From contig CAIIXF020000012.1 of the NCBI GenBank assembly GCA_903813345.2, positions 25,868,184-25,932,183 of the forward strand: a stretch of DNA of 64,000 nucleotides, in the 5' to 3' direction. The DNA comes from Owenia fusiformis. Its lineage: Eukaryota; Annelida; Polychaeta; Sabellida; Oweniidae. This document shows positions 25,591 through 36,800 of this stretch, piece by piece (the first letter of the stretch is position 1; each line of letters begins with the position of its first letter). The position numbers and the translations under genes are program-made. The notes under the pieces are model-generated. The model searched no databases, had not been told where the DNA came from, and worked only from the letters and a program-made list of their open reading frames with translations.

Positions 25591-27200
25591 TCTGCCTAGA
25601 GGGGCACCCTGTATGCCAGGGCCGTCAGATGGGGGGGGGGGGGTGCGATGGGTGCGACCGCACCCCCCTTTGTCACCCCCAAAAATAAATTTGAAAAAAA
25701 AATCTGAAAAAAAAATTTTTTTGAAAAATATTTTTTTTGTAATTTTTTTTTCATTGACTCATACACTTTGAAAGTACCCAGAAAGCACCAAATAGCATCT
25801 TAAAATTGTAAAATTTTCTAGGGGTATTGGCCACCCCGCACACCCCCCACAAAACAATGGAAAAAATTTATTTTAGAGTTTTTGTCTCAGACACTTTTAA
25901 AGTGCTCAGATATCATCAAATAGCTCCTTGATATAGTTAGTGTTTCTGGGGGACTTACTCCCCCTCTTGCATCTTGCACTTGCATAACCACCCCCCCCTC
26001 TGGCGCCCCCCCTTGACCCCCCCCCCCCAAAAAAAATTGTGATTTTCTCAAATTCTTTAATTGACTCATACACTTTGAAAGTGCCCAGAAAGCACCAAAT
26101 AGCGTCGTAAAATTGTAAACTTTTCTAGGGGGAGTGGGCCACCCCTCACACCCCAAACAAAACAATGGAAAAGTTCTGAATTTGTTTTATGTATTGTCTC
26201 AGACACTTTTAAATTGCCCAGACATCATCAAATAGCTCCTTGATGAAGTTAATGATGCTGGAAGACAAACACTTACTCGCCCTCTGGCATCCCCACTCCA
26301 CCTCCCCCTCTGGCAGCTCCCTCCCTAAACACCCCTCCCCCCAAATGAGATTTTTCAAATTTTTTTATTGACTCATCCCCTTTGAAAGTGCCCAGAAAGC
26401 ACCAAATAGCATCTTAAAATTGTAAAATTCTCTTGGGAAATAGGCACTTTTAGGCACAGACACTTTTAAAGTGCCCAAACTTCATCGAATAGCACCTTGA
26501 TATTGTAAATTTTGATATGGGGGACAAACACTTGCTCCCCCTCTGGCACCCCAGCCCCACCTCCCCCTCTGGCACCCCTCCCCCCCCCCCTTTGACACCC
26601 CCAAAATTTGAAACAAATTGTGATTGTTTTTCAATGTTTTTATTGACTAATACACTTTAAAAGTGCCCAGAAGCACCAAATATCATCTTTAAATTGTAAA
26701 ATTTTCTAGGAGAGTTAGCCACCCCTCACATCCCCCACAAAACAAAAGAAAATATTCTGAATTTCATGTATTGTCTCAGACATTTTTTAAGTGCCCAGAC
26801 ATCATCAAATAGCACCTTGATATGGTCAATGTTTCTGGGGGACAACCCCTTGCTCCCCTACTGGCACCCCACCCCATTTCACCCTCTCATCCTCTTTGAC
26901 ACCCCCAAAAGAATTTGAAAAAAATTCACATTTTTCTTATTGACTCATAATGCACAGGCGTACCAGATGGTTGCAAATTCGCTCCAAATACAACCAAATT
27001 TCAAAATTTTCCTGGGGGAGAACCCCAAGACCACCCTGAATGCTCGGTTTTTTATTCACTCAACTCTTATTCCTGTGGTGGTGGCGTACTACTTAGAAAC
27101 TTACACTTTGAAAGTGCCCAGAAAGCACCAAATAGCATCTCAAAACTGTAAAATTTTCTAGGGGGAGTGGACCACTCCTCACACCCCCCACAAAACAATT
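25591..27200. repeat. G/C-run-rich tandem repeat, unit about 300 bp
   Basis: About five copies alternate two half-units. One is TTTGAAAGTGCCCAGAAAGC followed by ACCAAATAGCATC and TTTTCTAGGGG. The other is CAGACACTTTTAAAGTGCCC followed by CATCAAATAGC and GGCACCCC runs. Long poly-C or poly-G tracts lie at 25634, 25990, 26020 and 26580. Open frames here are low-complexity and not genes. Confidence 0.85.
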
Positions 27201-27544
27201 GGAACGTTTGGAAGTTGCATGCATTTGTTAATTCCAAACCAATATAGGGAGTAACTGACCCCCCCCCCCTCTGTCTTACGCGATTTGATTTACGCGGCAA
27301 AAAAAGACAATTTTATATTCTCTTCAGTAAGCTAAAAACCGCACCCCCCTTGGAGAAAAGTGTCTTACGGGCCTGTATGCGTTATCAGAATCTAGCCGAT
27401 ATATTTTAAATTGTGTACAAAGACTTTTATAGCTAGAATGCATGTTTAGATGTCTTGTTTAAGTTTTACATTTTGGGTTTTAAAACCCCATTAATCTAAA
27501 TATGAGATTTGTAAAGTTGATAATAATACAGACGTTTCAGACCC

Positions 27545-27752
27545 GTGGCGGATCCAGAAGCTAACAAGGGCGGAGACACATTTGAAATCAGTAAAAAGGC
27601 TGTTTGGGCCCCTAAATCCCAAAATTGGGTCAACATTTTGAAGATTTAAGGCCTATTTTGATAATTTGGCCTGAGAAAGCCCAAAAGGCCCACTAATGGA
27701 GACCCTACAAAATTTCTTTTTTCTGGGCCGACCCCCCAGTTCCGCCAGTGTT
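27545..27752. mobile_element. short hAT-type MITE relic
   Basis: CGTGGCGGATCC at the left and AGTTCCGCCAGTG at the right form a short imperfect inverted pair of the GTGGCGGA type. Target duplications are not clear. Weak call. Confidence 0.35.
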
Positions 27753-28010
27753 AATAAGAAGATAGGAGTTCCGATCGAGCAACTTGCCAGCATCCAATTA
27801 TGAATTAGATTAATTCTAACAATAATTATTGTTTTGTTTATTAAATGCATTGAACATTAAAAGAAACACCTGCAAGTCAAATTGATCGAGCTGGTAATTT
27901 ATTAACCATCATTAAAAGTAATGTAACGTTGCTCATAGAGAACAAGCGAGATTAAAGGCAAAGGCAGATTTCTTCAAACGAAGGCAAAAGTAAAATAATA
28001 TATTTCAATC

Positions 28011-29480
28011 ATGAACTCAAAACACAGACAAGTCCAGAAATGTGTTTCTTTGAGCATAGGGTTGCTTTGTTGGTTCCTAGGAGGCATTGTGTTCGGATTT
28101 AATGCATATGCCATCTCTCTCAAAGAAACATTCAATTACACTCAGACTGAACTGGACTATATTGCTTCCAGTGGCGATTTTGGACTAAGTTTAAACTTTC
28201 TGGCAGGTGTTGCCTTTGACAAATTTGGTACTAGAGTATCTTGTACCATTTCATTTATACTAACAGCCACTGGATTTACATTAATGTGGATGGCAACGAC
28301 TTTTAGGATATACTTCAGTTCAAAATTCTGGCTTTTTTGTATTTTCTATTTTCTGGCATCAACTGGGACATTGTTTGTATTTGTACCGTCGATGGTTGTT
28401 AATTGCATGAACTTTGACATAAAACATTCGGGCAAGATACTTGGGTTTCTTAATACTATGTTTGGGGCAAGCCCTGCAATCTACAGCGCCATCTATGAAG
28501 GATTCTTTGTACAAGGTCATATAACGGATCCGGGGAATCAAAAACTTGGTGAGTTTATGATAATGCTAGCCGTGATATCTACTTTCATAACGCTGTCTGC
28601 TATTTTAATGCTTAAAATAGTTCCCGAGGACACAATTGATTACGAAGAGATTGACACATCGAGACTAGCTGATAAGGAAAACGTTAAGGACATCACTGAA
28701 TATGACGAAATTGACCCACCCAGAGCAACTGATAAGGAAAACGATAAGCACCTATACAACATTAATACAGTGAAAAAAGATGAGGAAACAAACAATACAA
28801 CAGAACGTATCCGAGAAAAGACAGCAACAGCACAGTCATTCCAGATGGAGATGACGTTTTGGCAGATGATGAAAACGACCCAGTTTTATTACATTTTTAT
28901 AATATGTATAATCATTGGGGGTCTTGGTGGATCGTTTACGAATAACATTACAACTGTTTTACAATCTTCAGTTGTTGAAATGAAACCAATAACTTTTACT
29001 GTTGCAATACCATTTTTCGCGTCAATGGCGCGATTTTTTGGTGGAGCGATACCGGATTTCATTTTTGAGAGATGGCCACATATTCCAAAGGCATCAATTC
29101 TTTTATTCCCTTGCCTCATGACTTGTTCCAGTCACATTGTATTCTCCTTTTTTAATCAAAATTCAATAGGATTGATTTTTGCCTCAATAATGGCTGCTTT
29201 GGCTTACGGAGCCTTCTATGTTCAAATCAGTGTCGTTATCATACACTTTTTTGGTCTGAAATACTTTGGGCAAAACAACGGTCTTGTCTTGGTCAGTCAT
29301 GGTATTGGTATAGTTTTATTTCAAAAGCTGTTTGCTATGAATTATGAAAGCTACAGTCCTACTGGATCAAACTATTGTTATGGCGATATGTGCACAAAAT
29401 GGTATTTTGCACTGGCTTCAATGTTAAGTCTTTGTGCAATGTTTCTAAATGTTTGCCTTATGAAATTTGAAAGATATTAG
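28011..29480 (+). CDS. NFD4/nodulin-like MFS transporter, single exon
   Basis: A 489-residue intact frame starting at ATG with an A at -3. It is a multi-pass membrane protein: TM1 at about residues 12-32, further helices to about 203, a charged cytosolic loop about 204-287, then six more helices. The loop between TM2 and TM3 reads GVAFDKFGTR (66-75), the MFS motif A pattern, and the preceding GDFGLSLNFLAG is typical of the nodulin-like/NFD4 branch. Members are thought to carry small organic solutes; the substrate is unknown. The central loop holds a twofold repeat (YEEIDTSRLADKEN / YDEIDPPRATDKEN). There is no intron and no disruption, so it is probably functional. An AATAAA sits at 29895-29900. 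It might instead be called a monocarboxylate-transporter-like protein. Confidence 0.88.
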   Translation: MNSKHRQVQKCVSLSIGLLCWFLGGIVFGFNAYAISLKETFNYTQTELDYIASSGDFGLSLNFLAGVAFDKFGTRVSCTISFILTATGFTLMWMATTFRIYFSSKFWLFCIFYFLASTGTLFVFVPSMVVNCMNFDIKHSGKILGFLNTMFGASPAIYSAIYEGFFVQGHITDPGNQKLGEFMIMLAVISTFITLSAILMLKIVPEDTIDYEEIDTSRLADKENVKDITEYDEIDPPRATDKENDKHLYNINTVKKDEETNNTTERIREKTATAQSFQMEMTFWQMMKTTQFYYIFIICIIIGGLGGSFTNNITTVLQSSVVEMKPITFTVAIPFFASMARFFGGAIPDFIFERWPHIPKASILLFPCLMTCSSHIVFSFFNQNSIGLIFASIMAALAYGAFYVQISVVIIHFFGLKYFGQNNGLVLVSHGIGIVLFQKLFAMNYESYSPTGSNYCYGDMCTKWYFALASMLSLCAMFLNVCLMKFERY

Positions 29481-29679
29481 GAACTTCAATGAAAGTTCAA
29501 TGCCATATCACCTTGGATAAATGATATAAATGACGTTGTAATGACTGGAAATGAACTGACTCGTGACGTGTACGGTTGCAGGCAACACTTGCTTCTCATC
29601 ATTGGTGATCAAATCGCCAACTTGCAACTCACTCTAGACACCACTATATACTAGTAGACAATAAGAAAGTTCAGCTACC

Positions 29680-29815
29680 AGAGCCTAAGATGGTACAGTC
29701 TAGAGACTCTAAATGGGTACAGCCTCCAGAATCTAAGATGGTACAGCCAGCCTCCAAAGTCTAAGATGAACACATCCTCCAGAATCTTACTACTTCCGGA
29801 GACTAAGATCATAAG
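29680..29815 (+). repeat. short imperfect tandem repeat in the transporter 3' region
   Basis: A 27-30 base unit (CTAAGATGGTACAG ... CCTCCAGAAT) recurs about five times between the stop codon and the AATAAA. Confidence 0.7.
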
Positions 29816-29894
29816 AGTAATGAGCTATAAGTCAGTACCACTTTTTGTCATGTATATTATGTATTTCAATTGTATATAATATGTGTGTGACTTA

Positions 29895-29900
29895 AATAAA
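29895..29900 (+). terminator. poly(A) signal of the MFS transporter gene
   Basis: AATAAA, 415 bases after the stop codon and the first perfect hexamer downstream on this strand that I noticed. Confidence 0.5.
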
Positions 29901-30729
29901 CTATTTTAACTAACTATTAACCAACTTAACTGTATAAACAGCAAAACAATGTGGAAGTACCTTTTTCAAGTTAGTAATTGCATCTCATAGATACGAGGTG
30001 TCTCAGTAACGAAGGTTTTTGTAATTTGGCGACAATGACGTTCATTGCTTTTCATTATCTGTTTTGGAATATCGAAAATGAGTGGTGTAAATACGACTTT
30101 GAAAGCCTCTGGCGTCATGGAGCCGAAGGAAATCGTCCCAATTTTAGGTGTTATTTTTAGAGTAACTTCATGTCTACAATATCACATCAAGCATTCTTTT
30201 GTTCAATGCTGACATTATATGACGCAACACTGTGTATTTTGAACACGAAAGCTCCTTGGGAACCTCATATTGAGATAACTAAGTTTACACCAGGAAATAA
30301 ATCGAGTGCTACATGTAAAGTAAGCTAGTCTCCACATAATGAAACAAAATTAACCCTGTATTTCTAGTAATTTTCATCCTTATGGGAGTCGTGTCCTCCC
30401 CGTCTGTCATTTTTAAATATGCGCGCAGCTTGGTCATTTTATTTGATGTTTTAGCAAACGTCTGAAATGACATTTTATACTCAATGCGTGATCTTTTCAT
30501 GTACTTCGACACAGTCTTTTAAATTAAGAAAGCGTGCAATAACGCGTGCATATACGTATGTTTTTAAAACATTTTTTATGTTTTGCCAAAGCCACCGTGA
30601 ATTATGTACTTGACGAAAATGATATTTTTTCTTTTGAAAACCATTATCAATTCAAAAAGTCCTCATTTAGTTGCTGAGGAATTGAACGAAAATGACATCC
30701 ACATATTTGTAAGGTAACTGCTTCTTCTA

Positions 30730-30870
30730 TTATATTTCACAGCCTATGACATCAAATCTCAATGCGATATAGTCTTCCCAAGCTGTTGGGTTGATGCGTA
30801 CAAATCTAGCCATCACACTTTTGAACATGTTGATAACCGGTGTCACCAAATCATCGTTTCCTTGAAACAT
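30730..30870 (-). CDS. discoidin gene exon 4 (C-terminal part of F5/8C)
   Basis: Acceptor TTTATTTTAG. Encodes MFQGNDDLVTPVINMFKSVM and ARFVRINPTAWEDYIALRFD, then VIGCEI and TAA. A minus-strand AATAAA lies at 30443-30438, about 290 bases past the stop. Confidence 0.88.
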   Translation of the reverse strand: MFQGNDDLVTPVINMFKSVMARFVRINPTAWEDYIALRFDVIGCEI

Positions 30871-33800
30871 CTAAAATAAAATAGGTTTCTAACATTAGCA
30901 ATTGCCAGTTCGATTTGTTTCTAAGTGATGGACAATGCCTATATTGTACTTTGCATCACGGATGCTTTGGTGAATTGGTAAAAATGCCGCCTTTTCGTAA
31001 AGAAATGATATTTGCTTTGAACATTAATGTATTTTTATTCAATATAATTGATATTGCAATAAAATAATGAATTGAATGACTTCATTAATTGCTGCATATA
31101 CAGGGTGTCTCAAAAAATGTACCCAAAAGTATATCAAGAGCACAGATAAACCAATCAATATTTTCAGATATTATTTGCATGGTCATGTAGCCAAAACATA
31201 AAAGTTTTCTCCCCAATACACCATTTTTATTTCAGTCTTGTCTTTTTGATGCTTTAACCCTTTACCTTTTACACCACAAAATCGATGTAACCTCATATTT
31301 CGATGACAGTCTGTATCCTTACTGCTACATTGTGCATCACATTTGATAATAATTCCGGCGAAATGTCTTGGATTTCTCTTTGGATGTTGCCCTTAAGTTG
31401 TTCTAGGCTTTTTGCTTGGAATGAGCATTAAAACACTCCTTCAAAAAGCCACAGAGAAAGATGTTTGAGGATGACGATGGCAGAACAAACACAGATAATC
31501 AGGTCAATTATCGGCAAATGATTCAGGAGTTACCTTCCAGAGTTAGGCAGGCTAGCCTGGAGACCAAATGATATCCAAATGAAAACACAGTACTCTCAAA
31601 TTGATACACACAACAAAAGCTACACTAGAATCCCAACCAATGCAGTTTCTTGAACCTCTGACCTCTCTGTATAAGGTTGCTATAAGACATTGTGAGGGCC
31701 TCCCTATTCACCATATTTGATGGCCCATACTTTTTTCTCTGAGGTTATTTGAAGAACCATTTTTATGCTAAACCCAGGCTAAGAGACCCATAACAACTTA
31801 AGACACGCATCCAAACAGAAATCAAAACATTCCACCAGAAATATCAAATGTGATGAACAATGTTGTAGTAAGGATGCAGACTGTCATCGAAATATGATGT
31901 TCCATTGAATATGTGGTTTAAAAGGTAACGGGTTAAAGTATCAAAAAGGCAAAACTGAATTAAAAACTGTGTATAGGGGAAAAAACTTTCATCTTTTATC
32001 TACAAGACCATGCAAAAAATGTCTGAAAATATTGATTGGTTTGTCTATGGTGTTGATATACTTTTGGGTACATTTTTTTGAGACACCCTATATATTATGT
32101 TTTTTCTCATAACAGATTTTCTTGGCTTATATGACTTGTACGAGGGGGTATCATTTATTAGTGAGAAATTTTTGAAGCAGCATCTTATATTCATTCAATT
32201 GCAATAAAAGGTCCATGTGCAGTATGGCAAGTGATTTGAGACGGTAATATCTTTCACCATGGGTACTCTCTGGCCATCGTTACAGTGGTTTTTATTAAAA
32301 CAATATGTTTTCTTTCAAGTGAAGTCCCCCTGGTAGTAAAATATCAATCTTAACTCTCCGAAAAACTATAGATTAGGACCCCACCTTGGCACTTTTTTTT
32401 AGAAATATGGGCTCATTTTCTAAAAAGGGATCTTGTTTTTTCTCAATTTAAACACATGGAAAGTTTCCTCTGAACTATATTAACAATTTCTGAAAAGGGG
32501 ATGCGTATTGAAATCTGTTAAAGTTAAAAACCACATATCACATGTTATTTTCCCATAGGGAAAACTCATGCTATCCATTGTTTTCAGCATAATTTTGGTC
32601 ATCGAAAATTGATATCTTCAAAACGAGAATTTCAATACCATTCTAGTTTTGAAGAAGTTTTAGATACCTTGTTGAATGATCTTTTCATGCAGTAAAAACC
32701 AGAAAAAGAAGATCCTCTAGGTTCAACATTTTGAAAAAAAATTTGACATGGGGCCCCCATTCATAATTTTTCGAATTGTTCGATTGATATTTTTATCATC
32801 ATGGGTACTTCACTTGAAAGAAAACATATTGTTTTAATAAAAAAAACAGTATTTATGCCTAGAAAGTATTCATGGTTAAAGATATGACTGTCTAAAATCA
32901 CTTGCCATACTGCACATAGACCTTTGGTATACACGGTGTCGTTTAGACCGTTCCGTATTAGTGGTTGCATTGACATTAATACGGAATAAATCATACCATT
33001 TCATGAAAAATGCTGGCCTTGTCCTACGGAAATTGAGACTATGTTTCACATCAAGTTCGCACGGCGATACTGTATAGCACATGCTCTGGGGAGTTGATTC
33101 TTCTTTCTAAAGACACCAAACACATCTCTGTCGATAGAATAATAAAAAAGCCTTAGGGCCCCAACCTCCTTTGTTTACATTTACGAAAACGTGAAAAAAT
33201 GACAAAAGTTGTCATAACTTTTTAAATCTAAATCTTTTGAAACCCATTTCACTTTCTAGCGACAGATACTTTAGTCTTTCTTGAACCGAACATGAACTCC
33301 ATGAACGAAAAGGTGAACTCGTGAATGAAATGAAGCAATTAAGATAATTAGTAGTATCATACAATATAAATAAGTTTTAATCCAGGATATGAAACACAAT
33401 ACCTTGACGGGTTTCAGTAGCATGGGCATTTAGTTTCAATTATAGCTTCATTCGTCATGGAGAGAGTAAGAGTGTCATGCCAGTTTGAAGGATGTACTGA
33501 ACCTTCGCAAGAAAATCATCTAATTAGATTAATTAATTAATTAAGTGCCATCACTAGACACGGTCGATAGGGAATATCGCATAAGTAATGACAACTATAC
33601 TACAATTTTTATTTCACAATGGAAACAATTTGAAAATGTAAGCTTCGTTTTGCTGTATTAAATTCAAATGGACAAATGGACAGCTTCTCTTCTTACGAGG
33701 TCGAGGCATCTTGAAAACCGGGTTCAGGTTTTTGATGAAAGTATGAAAACCGCTCATCTGTTTACGCGCAGTTCTTTGGACATGGCGGTGCAGGATAGTT

Positions 33801-36800
33801 AACACTTCATGGTAAATAATTGAGGGGATTAATAAGGAGCGCATGATTAACCTAGGATCATAAACTTAGTACAGCTAACTCACAGGATTCATGCATGGTG
33901 AACTGGGTCAAACTCGGTTAACAAAACACTCAAATGTTTGTTGGTGCTTTTATTATCATGTTTATTCTATCCACAAGAATTGGAGTGGTTACATGTAATA
34001 CAAGATTCAAGATTTTATTGTGTTTCAAGCCAAACAGTTGGCGTCCTCACATAAACTGTTACATAAAGGGATGAAATTATTTTTTACATACAATAATAAA
34101 AAAGAATGAAAATGTTTATGAACAACCAGTACCTGGTGTTGACGGACGTCAGGCTGCTGAGTTGAAGCCGTCGGTAAACTACTGCCTATTAGGTGCAATG
34201 AGAAAAAGTACAACAACCTATATCTACTATTAATGGGCGTAAAGCTATCACGTTGACGCCGTTGATGTACAACATATGTTTTAATACTTCAGGAAAAAGA
34301 GAACACTATTTATGAACATTCAATCCTTGCCATTGACAGACGTGTTGACGCCGTCGATTAACGTGCCATTTGCATGCAATAAGATACTGTCCAATGTTTA
34401 TGAATAAGCTATCAGAACAATTATCAATGCAAGTTTTATGGAAATTGTGATTTCCCGGGAATGTATACGATTTGACACCCATTCCGTATTAACATTTGGA
34501 AACCGTATACCCATTCCGTATTAACACGTGGACTAGCATCGAACTTTTTAAAATGTTGAAATCGTTTATTTGGAGATATTACGAACCAAACTGACATGTT
34601 CGGTTCGTGAAAGACTAAAGTATCTGTCGCTAGCAAGTGGAATCGGTTTCAACAGATTTAGATTTAAAAAGTTATGACAACTTTTGTCATTTTTTCACGT
34701 TTTTGTAAATGTAAACAAAAGAGGTTGGGGCCCTAAGGCTTTTTTATTATTCTATCGACAGAGATGTGTTTGGTGTCTATAGAAAGAAGAATCAATTCCC
34801 CAGAGCATGTGCTATACAGTATCGCCGTGCGAACTTGATGTGAAACATAATCTCAATTTCCGTAGGACAAGGTCAGCATTTTTCATGAAATGGTATGATT
34901 TATTCCGTATTAATGTCAATGCAACCACTAATACGGAACGGTCTAAACGACACCGTGTATACATCCCCTGAGGAATAGAGTACTGAATGAACATACTCAT
35001 TAATTTTTTCAAATAAATACCTAGCAACAGCGGTTACCATGGCAACAGTTGCTAGTGGTCCGTGTATCAGCTAAAAAGTACCAGAAACCAGGGCACTTTT
35101 TACCAGGTAATAGTTATGACAACACAACCAATTCTGATGTCACATCTTGCATATTATGTCACATATGACTGTGACGTCAGAGACACTGCCATTTTGCAGT
35201 ACCGTTAGGCACGCCTAACCATCGACAACGTACAGTGACAAAATATACCGTCGTACACTTTAGATGTACGGTGTCACTAGTCTAACTGATATGAAGCAAA
35301 AACGATGATGTGGGTGTGGTGTAGGTTTTAAAAATTATTGTGAGGAATACTTATGGGATTTTATGTTTAATTTCGTGTGTATTCGATTTGGAAGACATTT
35401 ACCTTTCTAATTCGGTGAAAAGGTTTTCGGGCAGTGCTCGAGTTTTTTCGTAAAAAATCTACCCACCAACAATGATCGGTTTTTCACATTTCCTTTGGTC
35501 ATCTTTTACCTCTGCACTTTCCAGGTATAGCATAAACTGGATTTCGAAAGTCATCTTCGATTAGCTAGTATAGATCTCTCCACGAACTCCTTAAGATAAT
35601 TAAAATTCATAAAAGTGCAACATAACGTAACGTACCGACGCCGAATGGTCAAAGAGGTTTAAGATAACACCCCATGGTCAAATATTAATCACCATATCAA
35701 CACTTTCATAAAATAAAATAGTATTCAACAAGAGGTAAAAAATCAGGTTTACCTGTTTATCTGTGCCAGGGATACATGAACATGTTCGTTGAACATCACT
35801 TGTTACTCATAACCCTTAATGCGTTTTGAAATTAATCATTGCATTGTATACATTTCAATTACAGGGACAACGTACATTTGCGATGACAACGTACATTTTT
35901 GATTTTTTAAATTATACCAGATACATGAATATTTATAAAACCTCCAACCGTCTTAAATTGTGTAGTTTAGAGAAACATATCCCCATAAAAATATTCGGCA
36001 CTCTTAGACGACAGGGGAGAAATGATCAAAGGAAATGTGTAAAAAACACATTTTTCCAACCAACCAATTGCATGGGTAGATTGACAACGAAAAAAATCGA
36101 GCACTGCTCGAAAATCTAATTAGAAAGGTCAAATAGTGACACCGTACACCTAAAGTGTACGACGGTTTATCTTGTCACTGTACGTTGTCGATGGTTAGGC
36201 GTGTTAGGGTGGAGCATAATTGGCTGATATAAGCATGAATTCTCCAAACCGAGAATAGCCCTTTCAAAAAGTTATGGTACTATTCTCACTAATTAATGAT
36301 ACCCCCTCGTATATACTACCTCATTTCCGTTCTTTGTTACAGCTCTGAATGGTTCAATATTCTCTCTATAGAGGACTCTGTATTCTGTAGTGCTCTGATT
36401 CTGAGGGCCGGCATTCCGCCCTTGTGTTACGACACCACTAACCCTCTTCACAGAACCAAAGTCTACCTGAATCCACTGGTCAGTATTTAACACAGCAGGA
36501 CTCCAAGACCCGGACCCAATCCTATGATTTTGATAGGGCAATAATTATCCCAACGAACACAGTTTGAAAACTTGGTAGGGATATAGTGAAGCTCCCTGTC
36601 TGTCAGTCAGTCCGTCTGTTTTCCGTCCGGAAGATATTTCGAATACTAGTGACGGATTTTCTTCATATTTGGTCGAAAGATTTATATTTTTGGTTAATAG
36701 TTTTATGTAAATTTCTTTATCAAGATGGCTGCTACTTTAAAATGTTGGAAATTTTTCGCTAAAGTTTTTCGTTTCAAAACCAAAATAATAGAGGACCGTG

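Noticed and set aside
25887-27300. Minus-strand frames in the G/C-run repeat
   Set aside because: Low-complexity and repeated between copies with frame changes; no domain.
36293-36541. Stand-alone 82-codon discoidin fragment or pseudogene
   Set aside because: It is an internal exon: flanking exons with compatible phases complete the domain and add a signal peptide.
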